DNA from: JBIKLM01 sp044375105 | Lineage (GTDB): Bacteria > Planctomycetota > UBA1135 > GCA-002686595 | Direction of reading: 5' to 3' | Length of the DNA: 39,021 bases | Assembly (NCBI GenBank): GCA_044375105.1 | Contig: JBILNK010000015.1 | Coordinates: 1-39,021, forward strand | In this document: piece by piece, positions 27,778 to 35,684 of the stretch | Position numbering within the stretch: the stretch's first letter is position 1 | How the letters are laid out: the number at the start of each line of letters is the position of its first letter | The notes under the pieces: generated by a model | The model's database searches: none | What the model was told of the DNA's origin: nothing | What the model saw: only the letters and a program-made list of their open reading frames with translations | Made by a program: the position numbers and the translations under genes

Positions 27778-28419
27778 TCAGACGCCGCCCAGGGCGGCCT
27801 GTTCGAGCACGTGCCGGGCGACGCGGATCGGGCAGCGCGCCCGCAGGGCCAGGGCGATCGCATCGCTCGGGCGCGCGTCCACGTGGGCCGGCGGGCCGCC
27901 CCCGGGCGGGCGCAGGCTGAGGCGCGCATAGAAGGTGCCCTGGGCCAGATCGACGATGTCGACGGCCTCGAGGCGCGCACCGACCGCCTGGATGGCCTGG
28001 TGCAGCAAGCGGTGGGTCAGCGGCCGTTCCGGATCCTGACCGGAGACGATGCGCTGGATCTCGCCGGCCTCGAAGTTGCCGATCACGATCGGGAAGCTGC
28101 GGCCGGGGGCCTCGCGCTCGCGCAGGAAGATGTGCTGGCGATCGCCCCCTTCGAAATGCACCAGGCGCACCAGCAAGAGTTCGATCAGCTCCTCATGCCC
28201 GGCGGATTCGGGCGCTTTGCTGCCGCCCGCCGCGCCGCCCGGAGGCAGGCCGCCCGCGCCGCCGCCGCTCTGCCCCTGCTCGCCGGGGCTTCGCTCGCCC
28301 GCGCCGCCGCCGCCCGCCTGGGGATGCCCGGGTTCGCGGTCCACCCGTCCCCCGCGCGGCGTGCCGCCAGCGGGGCTCGGCTCTGGATCTCGCCTTTGGT
28401 CGTGCGAAGCGCGGGGCAT
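27778..28419 (-). CDS. Bifunctional nuclease (DUF151) family protein
   Basis: The C-terminal 135 residues match DUF151/bifunctional nuclease proteins: LIELLLVRLVHFEGGDRQHIFLRE split over two strands, FPIVIGNFEAGEIQR, RPLTHRLLHQAI and RPSDAIALALRARCPI. Plant members were reported to have RNase and DNase activity. Bacterial ones are common in planctomycetes, actinobacteria and spirochetes, with unclear roles. Upstream is a disordered Gly/Pro/Arg-rich stretch of about 75 residues, so the ATG at 28419 is provisional. No other in-frame ATG is closer to the domain. It is divergent from the asparaginase gene. Confidence 0.82.
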   Translation of the reverse strand: MPRASHDQRRDPEPSPAGGTPRGGRVDREPGHPQAGGGGAGERSPGEQGQSGGGAGGLPPGGAAGGSKAPESAGHEELIELLLVRLVHFEGGDRQHIFLREREAPGRSFPIVIGNFEAGEIQRIVSGQDPERPLTHRLLHQAIQAVGARLEAVDIVDLAQGTFYARLSLRPPGGGPPAHVDARPSDAIALALRARCPIRVARHVLEQAALGGV

Positions 28420-28847
28420 GGGGTTCTGCGGGCTGCCGCGGCTCACAGGGCAACGGCGCTGAGAGCGTAGCAATCCGCTCCCCAAAGCTGCCCGTCGAGG
28501 CCGGGCCGGGGGAGGCCTGCCGCCGGTGCGCCGCGGCCGCTGCGCCGAGCCCCGCGGCAGCGGTGCGCTGCGCGGCGATCGGCCCTGCGGCGCGAGCGCG
28601 GCCGACGCGGGGCTCGGCCGGTCCGGTCCGGGCCGCGCACACGCAGCGATCGACGGCCTGGCTGCCGATCTGCCGCGGGGGCGAGGCGCACGGCCTGCGG
28701 CCCGAGGCTGCGTCGGCCCTCCTGAGCTCGCGCCCGAGTTCGGGGCCCCGCGGCGGCCCGCGCGTCGCCCGCGCCCCGGCGGACGATCCGCGCCGGGCCC
28801 GCCGACGCCTGCCATACTCCCGCTGGCGCCGCGCGCCGCCCACAACC
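28420..28847. other. Gene-free divergent region between the DUF151 and asparaginase genes
   Basis: 428 bp of extremely GC-rich DNA. CATACT at 28813-28818 is a possible -10 box 30 nt before the asparaginase start, without a visible -35. I see no RNA gene or repeat array. Confidence 0.45.
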
Positions 28848-29912
28848 ATGTCCAGCCCGCTCGTGCCCCTGCGCGCCTCAGGTCCCGGCGCCGGTTTCCC
28901 CCAGAATCCCCCCCAGGTCGAGGTCTGGCGCGGCCCGCGCATCGAGTCGCTCCACCGCGGGGCCTGGGTGCTGGCGCAGCCCGACGGGCGCGTGGTCACG
29001 AGCTCCGGCGATCCGCTCCAGCGCCACTTCGCGCGCAGCTCGATCAAGGCCCTGCAGGCCCTGCCGCTGCTCGAGACCGAAGCCGACCGGCGCTTTGGCT
29101 TCGAGGCTCCCGACCTGGCCCTGGCGATCTCGAGCCACCAGGCCGAGCGCCAGCACGTCGAGCGGGCCCTGTCGATGCTCGCGCGCGCCGGCTGGAGCGC
29201 CCGGGACCTGCGCTGCGGCGCCCAGCCGCCCAGCGACGGGCGCATGAAGCGCGAGCTCGAGCAGGCCGGCCAAGCCCCCGGCGCCGAACACAACAACTGC
29301 TCGGGCAAGCATGCGGGTTTCCTGGCCCTGTGCCGCCACTTCGATGGGGACCCGGCGCACTATCTGAGCGCCGAGGGCGCGGTGCAGCCGCGCGTGGCCC
29401 GCGCCGTGGCCGAGATGTGCGGCCTGGACGGCGAATCGCTCGAATTCGGCATCGACGGCTGCAGCGCGCCGACCTTCCACCTGCCCCTGGCCGGCTTGGC
29501 GGCCGCCTTCGCGCGCTTCGCCAACCCCGGCGCCCTGCCGGAAGCGCGCCGCCAGGCCTGCCAGCGCCTGGCCCGCGCCGCCGCCGAACACCCCGAATTG
29601 GTCGCCGGTCGCAAGGGCCGCCTGTGCACCGATCTGCTCAAGGCGACCGGCGGGCGGCTGTTCGGCAAGGTCGGCGCCGAGGGCATGTACGTGATCGGCG
29701 TCGTGGGCGGCGGCCTCGGGCTGGCGGTCAAGCTCGACGATGGACAAAAGCGCGGGCTGCACGCGCTGGTGATCGGACTGCTCGAGCGCTTCGAGCTGCT
29801 GAGCCGCGCCGAGCTCGAGGCCCTCGCGGCCTGGCGCGCGGGCCCGCTGACCAACTGGGCGGGCCTCGAGATCGGGCGCCTGTCCTTGACCCCCGAGGCG
29901 GCCGGTCGGTGA
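28848..29912 (+). CDS. Asparaginase II-family protein (Rhizobium AnsA type)
   Basis: A 354-residue protein of the thermolabile asparaginase II family (PF06089), unrelated to E. coli asparaginases, which would hydrolyse asparagine to aspartate and ammonia. Seen: VEVWRGPRIESLHRG near the N terminus, the SxxK-like motif RSSIKALQALPLLE, ISSHQAERQHVE, the family motif HNNCSGKHAGFLAL (about 149-162), IDGCSAPTFHLPL and LKATGGRLFGKVGAEGMY. The ATG at 28848 is the first start near the conserved region. Its stop overlaps the GTG of nnrD (GTGA), forming a chain with the next two genes. Confidence 0.9.
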   Translation: MSSPLVPLRASGPGAGFPQNPPQVEVWRGPRIESLHRGAWVLAQPDGRVVTSSGDPLQRHFARSSIKALQALPLLETEADRRFGFEAPDLALAISSHQAERQHVERALSMLARAGWSARDLRCGAQPPSDGRMKRELEQAGQAPGAEHNNCSGKHAGFLALCRHFDGDPAHYLSAEGAVQPRVARAVAEMCGLDGESLEFGIDGCSAPTFHLPLAGLAAAFARFANPGALPEARRQACQRLARAAAEHPELVAGRKGRLCTDLLKATGGRLFGKVGAEGMYVIGVVGGGLGLAVKLDDGQKRGLHALVIGLLERFELLSRAELEALAAWRAGPLTNWAGLEIGRLSLTPEAAGR

Positions 29913-30763
29913 GCCCGCGACCGGTTCCGCCGCCGGCCCGGTCCCGGGACGGCCACAAGGGCAGCTCGGGGCGCGTGCTGATGCTGGCCGGCTCTGCGGC
30001 CATGCCCGGGGCGGCCTTGCTGGCGGCGCGCGCGGCCATGCGCGGCGGCGCCGGATTGGTGCGGTTGGTCGACCGCGAGGACCTGTTTCGGCTGCTGCTG
30101 CCCCTGGCGCTGCCCGAGGCGGTGCGCGTGGTGACCCAGGGGGACCTGGACGCCGCCTGGTTCGCCGCTCGGGACGAGCACGCGTTGCTGATCGGCCCCG
30201 GTCTCGGCCTCTCCGATGCGAGCGCCCTGCGGCGCCTGGTGCGCGCCGCGGCCGAGGGGTTCGCCGGGCCGCTGCTGCTCGACGCGGATGCGCTGAACGC
30301 TTTCGCCGGTCGGCCAGAGGAGCTGGCGCGGCCGCGCGGAACCCTGCTGCTGACCCCGCACCCGGGCGAAGCGGCGCGCTTGCTCGGGGCCGAGATCGGC
30401 GCTTTGGAGGCCGAGCGCGTTGCCTCGGCCCGCGAGCTGGCGCGGCGCAGCGGCGCGGTCGTCGTGCTGAAAGGCGCCGGCACGCTCGTCGATGACGGCC
30501 AGCGCCAAGCGCGCAATCCGACCGGCGGCCCGGCCCTGTCGACCGCGGGCAGCGGCGACGTCCTGGCCGGGCTGCTCTCGGCCTATCTGTGCGCCCTGGG
30601 GCCCGCTTTCGATGGGTTCGCTGCGGCCTGCGCGGCGGTTTGGGTCCACGGGCGTGCCGGCGATGCCTGCGCGGCGCGCTTCGGGGAGCGCGGCACCCTG
30701 GCCTCGGATCTGATCGAGGCCCTGCCGGCAGCCCAGCGCGAGCTCGCCGCGCCGATGCCGTGA
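29909..30763 (+). CDS. nnrD: ADP-dependent NAD(P)H-hydrate dehydratase
   Basis: A 284-residue protein that repairs hydrated NADH and NADPH by ATP- or ADP-dependent dehydration. It contains only the dehydratase domain: HKGSSGRVLMLAGS (16-29), GAALLAARAAMRGGAGLVRL, LLIGPGLGLS, LLLDADALNAFAG, LLLTPHPGEAARLLG and the nucleotide-binding NPTGGPALSTAGSGDVLAG. The N-terminal epimerase domain (NnrE), often fused, is absent and no nnrE is seen in the window. The start is GTG, overlapping the asparaginase stop codon by 4 nt. Its own stop overlaps the GTG of the next gene in the same way. Confidence 0.9.
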   Translation: MSPRPVPPPARSRDGHKGSSGRVLMLAGSAAMPGAALLAARAAMRGGAGLVRLVDREDLFRLLLPLALPEAVRVVTQGDLDAAWFAARDEHALLIGPGLGLSDASALRRLVRAAAEGFAGPLLLDADALNAFAGRPEELARPRGTLLLTPHPGEAARLLGAEIGALEAERVASARELARRSGAVVVLKGAGTLVDDGQRQARNPTGGPALSTAGSGDVLAGLLSAYLCALGPAFDGFAAACAAVWVHGRAGDACAARFGERGTLASDLIEALPAAQRELAAPMP

Positions 30764-33405
30764 AGAACTCGCTCGCGCGGCTGGCGCTGCTCGTCTGGAT
30801 GGCTGCGATCCTCGAGCCCGCGGGGCTGGCCGCGCCGCAGGCCATCGCGTCGGCCCCGCGGGCCTCCCCGGTCGGCGCCGACGGCGATCCGGGCGCCGCA
30901 GCGGGGGACGGCGCCGAGGCTGGACCTGAGGCCGGCCTGGGCAGCGTGCCCGGTGCGCAGGCGAGCCCCTGGCAGCGCGAGGTCGCGTTGTGTTTGGCCG
31001 TGCTGGGGGAACCGAGCGCCGCAGCGGTCCTGCGCGCGGCGACGGGTGCCGCCGACTGGCGCGAGCGCGCCTTCGGATTCGAGGCCCTGGCGCGGCGGCT
31101 CTGGATCCACGGGCCCGCGGGGGGAGCGCCCGCGGCGGATGCGATCGGGGAGCTCGATCTGCACACCGGCCTGCGCGCGGGGCGCAGGGACGGGCACCCC
31201 TCCGTGCGCGCCGCGGCCTGGCGCGCGAGCTGGGCGGCCGGCGCGGCGCTGGAGGAGGCCGAAGGGATCGCCGCCGCGGCCGAGCCCCTGGTCGAGGCCC
31301 GCTGCGCCGCCGCGGCGCTGGCTGGACCGGAGTTCGCGCCGAGCCCGGGGGCGGCGTCGCGGCTGGCGGGGGATCTCGAGCCCCGCGTGAGGCTGCTGGC
31401 ACAGCGTGCGCTGCTCTCCTGGGCGTCCCTGGATGCAGAGGCGGCGCAGCGCTGGGTCGAAGCGACTGGCGCGGCAAGCGCGGATCCCGACGCAGGACTC
31501 GACGAGCTGCTGGCCGGGTTCGAGGCCCTCGAGCGCCTGGAGGACCCGCGCGCGGCGGCGGCGCTGGAGAGCGCCCTGCGGCAGGCGAGCGCTCCCGAGT
31601 GGGTGCGCCTGGCGCCGGCGCTGCTGTGCGCGCCGCAAGGCCTCGGCGGCGAGGAGGCGCGGGCCCTGGCGCGCGCATGGCCGGCGGCGCTCGGGCGTTC
31701 GTCGCGGCTGGGCGCCCTGCTCTCGCGCTGGGCGCACCGGGCGGGCCCGCAGCTCGGGCGGGAGCTGCTGGCGTCGGCGGCCGCGGCGGCCGATCGCGGC
31801 GCCCTGGACGACGCGCTGGCGGCCCTCGGGCCAGAGGCGGCGGCGGCCGGACTCGAGCTTCGAGGCCCGGAGTTCCTGGCCTTCTTGGAGCGCGCTCGTT
31901 TCGCCTCCCTGCGCTGGAGCGATGCCGAGGCCCGCGGGGCCTTCGAGCGGCTGGAAGGCTCCGCGGACCCGCTGGTCGAATGTCTGGAGGCGGCCGCCGA
32001 TCCGCTGCCGGAGGCCTTTCTGCTGGAGTTGGCCGAACGGGCGCCGCTCGAGACGGCCCGCGTCGCTTTCGCGCTCCTGGCGCGCCGCGCGCCGCAGCGC
32101 GCGCCCGAGCTTTCGGCGCTGTGCGCGCGGATCGAGCCAGAGCGGGCCCTGCGCTTCGAGCGCGAGCTGCCGCCCGGGCGCGCCTGGCCGGACTTCGCCG
32201 AGCGCTGGCTGCGGGCCGGCGCCAGCGACCCCACGCGCCGCGCGGAGCTGGCCCCGCGGCTCTCCGCCTGCGGCGGCGAAGCGGCGGCGAGGGCCCTGGC
32301 GGGCTGGATCGACGAGAGCCGGCGCCAGCCCGTGGCCGATCCGGCTCTGGGGGCCCTGTTCTCGGCGCTCGAAGCCCTCGATCCGCCGGCGGCGCGCGCG
32401 CGCCGGGAGGCCCTGTTCAGCGAGCTGGCGCCGCAGGGCGGGCCGCTGCTGGCCAGCCTGGCGCGCGGGCTGTTGGCCGACGCAGTGGGCCGGTCGAAGG
32501 TGCTGCTGTGGCTTTCGAGCAGCGCGCCGCGCGAGCCGCGCAGCGAGCGCGAGCTGTGGATTTTGCTGCTCGAGCGCGCCGGCGCGCGCGAATTCGCCGT
32601 GCGCCAAGCCGCCATCGAGCGCCTCGCGGCGTTCGCCGATGGCCTGCCGCCGGGGCGCGCCGAAGCGGCGCTGGCCGCGCTCGCGGCGGCTCCCGAGCCG
32701 GAGGCGGCCCAGGCGCTTGGGCGCGCGCTGCGCAGCCCGGCCCCCGCACGGCGCTCGGCGCTGGCGCGGGCCCTGCGCGGCGCCACGGCGGAGCGCGCCG
32801 CCGGGCTGCTCGCGGCTCTGGGCCAGGATCCGGACCTGTCGGTGCGGCGCGAGGCCCTTTGGAGCGCGCTCGCCCGCGGCGACCAGTGGCCGCTGCTGCT
32901 CTCCTGGCGCGAAGCCTGGCCTGCGCCGGCGCCCGCGCCGCCCGGGGCCGCGGCCGAGGCCCTGGCCGAGCTGCGCCTCGAGATCGAGCTGGCCGCGGTG
33001 GCGCGCGGGCTGCTGCCCGGCGATGTGCTCGAGCCGCTGCTCGAGCGGGCTGCCGAGCGCGCCCGGGACGAGTTCGAGCGACCCATCGATTGGCCGCTGC
33101 CGGCGCCCGTGCGCTACGAAGCGCTGCTGCGCGCGCTGGCGGCCCTCTCCGCTGCGCCGCAGCCAGGCGGCCATGCGCTCTCGGCGCGCCTCGCCGGCTT
33201 GCCCAGCGAGGTGCTCGGCGCCGCGGCCGCCCAGGCGGGGGACCCGGATCTGGCCCAGGTCTGCCTGGTGCTGGCGCTGGCCGCGGGCCTCGGGGCCCAG
33301 GGAGGTCCCGATCGCGAGCTGGTCGACCTGGCCCAGCGTTTCGAGGCCCAGCGACCCGGCCGCGCCTCCCAGCGCTTGCTCGAGCTGTGCCGTTCGGCGC
33401 CCTGA
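30760..33405 (+). CDS. Large Ala-rich HEAT-like exported protein
   Basis: An 881-residue protein beginning with a signal peptide (VKNSLARLALLVWMAAILE, cleavage likely after AGLAAPQA), then a disordered stretch to about residue 65, and then helix pairs throughout with Ala/Leu/Arg-rich HEAT-like patterns (for example HPSVRAAAWRASWAA, DPDLSVRREALWSAL). No enzymatic motif or cysteine pattern is visible. It probably serves as a periplasmic or surface scaffold. The GTG start overlaps the nnrD stop by 4 nt. Long antisense frames across this gene arise from its very high third-position GC. Confidence 0.75.
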   Translation: MKNSLARLALLVWMAAILEPAGLAAPQAIASAPRASPVGADGDPGAAAGDGAEAGPEAGLGSVPGAQASPWQREVALCLAVLGEPSAAAVLRAATGAADWRERAFGFEALARRLWIHGPAGGAPAADAIGELDLHTGLRAGRRDGHPSVRAAAWRASWAAGAALEEAEGIAAAAEPLVEARCAAAALAGPEFAPSPGAASRLAGDLEPRVRLLAQRALLSWASLDAEAAQRWVEATGAASADPDAGLDELLAGFEALERLEDPRAAAALESALRQASAPEWVRLAPALLCAPQGLGGEEARALARAWPAALGRSSRLGALLSRWAHRAGPQLGRELLASAAAAADRGALDDALAALGPEAAAAGLELRGPEFLAFLERARFASLRWSDAEARGAFERLEGSADPLVECLEAAADPLPEAFLLELAERAPLETARVAFALLARRAPQRAPELSALCARIEPERALRFERELPPGRAWPDFAERWLRAGASDPTRRAELAPRLSACGGEAAARALAGWIDESRRQPVADPALGALFSALEALDPPAARARREALFSELAPQGGPLLASLARGLLADAVGRSKVLLWLSSSAPREPRSERELWILLLERAGAREFAVRQAAIERLAAFADGLPPGRAEAALAALAAAPEPEAAQALGRALRSPAPARRSALARALRGATAERAAGLLAALGQDPDLSVRREALWSALARGDQWPLLLSWREAWPAPAPAPPGAAAEALAELRLEIELAAVARGLLPGDVLEPLLERAAERARDEFERPIDWPLPAPVRYEALLRALAALSAAPQPGGHALSARLAGLPSEVLGAAAAQAGDPDLAQVCLVLALAAGLGAQGGPDRELVDLAQRFEAQRPGRASQRLLELCRSAP

Positions 33406-33479
33406 GCCGGCGACCCGCCGGCCGAGCGCGGTATCCTCGGGCGCGGATCGCTTCCCGCAGGCATTCCCGCAGGCACTCC

Positions 33480-34289
33480 ATGACGCGCACCCAAGGCCTC
33501 GACGCCCCCGCTGGCAGCCAATTCGTGCTCGACGACGAGATCGGTTTCGTCGCGCTGGTGGACGCGATGCAGCAGGATCCGGCGCTCAAGGTGGTCAACG
33601 CCGCCCGCATCTCCTACTCGAAACAAAAACACAGCTTCGACGCAGCCGACGGCAAGCTGGCCCGTTTCCTGTGGGAGCACGGCCACACCTCGCCCTTCCG
33701 GCACTCGTTTTTCACCTTCCACTGGAAAGCGCCGCTGTTCGTTTTCCGTCAGGCCTTCAAGTACCAGGTCGGCAGCGGCTGGCGCGAATACGAACTGAAC
33801 GGCGAGTCCTGCTCGGCAGCGGCTTTCGATGTCCTGTTCGACACCGACAAGGGCTGTAGCTGGAACGAGATCTCCGGCCGCTACGTGACCTGGGAGCCCG
33901 AGTTCTATGTGCCGGGGCGCATGCGCGCCAACCCGCCCCACGGCAACAAGCAGGCCTCGGTCGAGTTGCCGGCCGATTTCGACCACGCCGGCGAGCGCCA
34001 GCGCATGCTGGCCGAATGCGAGCAGGCCTTCGCGCTCTATCGCCAGCGCCTGGAGCGCGGCGTGGCCAAGGAGATCGCGCGCATGTTCCTGCCCCAGAAC
34101 GTCTACACGCAGGCCTATTGGACCGTCTCGCTGCAGGGCGTGATCCACTTCCTCGAGCAGCGGCTCGAGCCCGACGCCCAATTCGAGATCCGTCGCTACG
34201 CCGAGGGCGTGGCCCGCCTGGTGCGCCAGCACCTCGAGCAGATCGGCATCGATCCAGCGGGCCTGCTGCCGGCGGCGGGCTCGCGCTAG
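33480..34289 (+). CDS. thyX: Flavin-dependent thymidylate synthase ThyX with insertion in its signature
   Basis: A 269-residue enzyme that makes dTMP from dUMP with FAD and methylenetetrahydrofolate. Seen: VVNAARISYSKQ (38-49), LWEHGHTSPFRHSFFTFHW (64-82), FRQAF (89-93), SWNEISGRY (127-135), EFYVPGRMR (141-149), GNKQAS (155-160) and FLPQNVYTQAYWTVSLQG (203-220). The usual signature RHRxxSxNExSxRY is altered in two ways. RHR is replaced by KYQ (94-96), and about 28 residues (100-127) are inserted before the NExSxRY part. All other family parts are in place, so it is probably active. The ATG lies 74 nt after the HEAT-like gene. Confidence 0.9.
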   Translation: MTRTQGLDAPAGSQFVLDDEIGFVALVDAMQQDPALKVVNAARISYSKQKHSFDAADGKLARFLWEHGHTSPFRHSFFTFHWKAPLFVFRQAFKYQVGSGWREYELNGESCSAAAFDVLFDTDKGCSWNEISGRYVTWEPEFYVPGRMRANPPHGNKQASVELPADFDHAGERQRMLAECEQAFALYRQRLERGVAKEIARMFLPQNVYTQAYWTVSLQGVIHFLEQRLEPDAQFEIRRYAEGVARLVRQHLEQIGIDPAGLLPAAGSR

Positions 34290-34311
34290 GCGAGCCGGGT
34301 GGCCATGGAAG

Positions 34312-34343
34312 CCGGCGCCTCGCGCCGGGGCTGCGCCGCAGCC
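34312..34343. terminator. Two adjacent hairpins after thyX
   Basis: CCGGCGC and GCGCCGG pair around CTC (34312-34328). Immediately after, GGCTGC and GCAGCC pair around GCC (34329-34343). They begin 23 nt after the thyX stop. No T run follows, so Rho-independent termination is uncertain. Confidence 0.4.
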
Positions 34344-34457
34344 GAAGACGCCTCGCAAGCGGTCGCACCCGGGCCTTCGGCCGCCAGAAATCCGGATCGG
34401 CGGTAACCGCCCGGCGGTCGCTGCGTCTATTCATCGGTTCGAGGCCCCCCTGCTGCC

Positions 34458-35684
34458 ATGACCCACACTCCCGATCCCGACCCCGAAGCGCGCGCGGCTC
34501 GGCCCGCGGACTCCGGCGCGTCGCGAGAGTTTGTGACCCGCGTCCTCGAGCCCGAGCGGCGAGCGCGGACCGCCGGCACGCGGCGCTCGCCCTGGCCCTT
34601 GCTCGCGGCCGCGCTGCTGGTCAGCGGCCTCTCGACGGGGGCGGTGGCAGCCCTCCGTGCAACGCACGGCCCGCGCGCGCTCGATGCCGGCGGAACACCC
34701 GTTCCCGGAGCAGCGGCCCTCGCCTCGCAGGAGCCCCAGGGCGGGCAGGCAACGCCGGGGGCAAGGCCTGCGGCCCCGGCGGCCAACCGGGCCGCCGGCG
34801 CCTCAGCCACGCAGGACCCCGGCGCTCCAGCCGACCCACAGGCGGCCCGCCAGGCGGTCTTCGAGGGCTTTCGCGAGCAGGGCCTGCGCATCGACCTCGA
34901 GCAGGGTTGGGTCGCTTTGGACGCCCGCGTGCTGTCCCGCTACCAACCGCTCGAGTACGTGTTGGTCGGTCCGCGCGGGCAGGGACACGAGTCCCTGTTC
35001 GGCACCGAGGTCCAGCCCAGCGCGCTCAATGCCGCGCTGCTGCTGCTCGGCACCGAGGCGGGCCAGAACGCCCGCTGGGTCGAGCTGCCGCCCAACGCGG
35101 ACGACTCCCAGGCCAGCGCCAACGATGGGCAGGGCGGGCCCGGAACCGGCGGCGCGGCCCCCGAGCCGGCCGCACGGCCGCCGGCGCCCGAGCCGGGACA
35201 GGAGGCTGCGGGGGATCCGGCCCTGGCCCCGGATGGATTGCCGCGGCGACCGCGCTACCGCATCGAATTGCCGAGCGGGGATGGGCTGTTCCTGTATGCC
35301 GGTTGGCGCGCCGAGGGCGAGGTCTACTTCTTTCGCGTCGAGGACCTGCTCGCCAACGTGCGCCAGGAACGCGCCATGCGCCGCCACCGCTTCGTCTACC
35401 TGGGTTCGCGCTGGATCGAGCCCAAACCCGGGGCCCAGCCGGCCTTCGCCGCGGACCTCGAGCAGAACCTGATCAACCTCGTGTTCTTCTCCGCCGGCCA
35501 CACCCTGCTGACCTCCGCCGTCCGCGAGGCCGAGGACGAGGAGGCTTGGTTCGCCAATCCCTGGCTGCTGCCGGAAAGCGACCAGCCGGTCCTGTTCCTG
35601 CTCTCGCGCCGGCCGCTGCAAAGCCCGCCGGCCGCCTTGTCGCCGCACTTCCCCGAGTCGCTATTTCCGGCCGAGGAGCCCTGA
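34458..35684 (+). CDS. YdjY-domain membrane-anchored protein
   Basis: A 408-residue protein with one membrane segment (about 45-66: PWPLLAAALLVSGLSTGA) after a cytoplasmic N terminus, a disordered Ala/Pro/Gly linker, and a YdjY-like domain. The domain shows QGWVALDARVL, PLEYVLVGPRGQGHESLFGTE and PSALNAALLLLG (about 150-200), followed by a polar linker and a second part with RYRIELPSGDGLF and RHRFVYLGSRWIEP. YdjY proteins are frequent in planctomycetes and have no established function. Its stop codon overlaps the next gene's ATG by one base (TGATG). Confidence 0.82.
   Translation: MTHTPDPDPEARAARPADSGASREFVTRVLEPERRARTAGTRRSPWPLLAAALLVSGLSTGAVAALRATHGPRALDAGGTPVPGAAALASQEPQGGQATPGARPAAPAANRAAGASATQDPGAPADPQAARQAVFEGFREQGLRIDLEQGWVALDARVLSRYQPLEYVLVGPRGQGHESLFGTEVQPSALNAALLLLGTEAGQNARWVELPPNADDSQASANDGQGGPGTGGAAPEPAARPPAPEPGQEAAGDPALAPDGLPRRPRYRIELPSGDGLFLYAGWRAEGEVYFFRVEDLLANVRQERAMRRHRFVYLGSRWIEPKPGAQPAFAADLEQNLINLVFFSAGHTLLTSAVREAEDEEAWFANPWLLPESDQPVLFLLSRRPLQSPPAALSPHFPESLFPAEEP

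Noticed and set aside
28878..33086. A very long open frame on the minus strand (about 1,400 codons) opposite asparaginase, nnrD and the HEAT-like gene
   Set aside because: It is Arg/Ser/Ala-rich without any domain and crosses several well-supported genes. Stop codons are rare in this frame because of the high GC at third positions.
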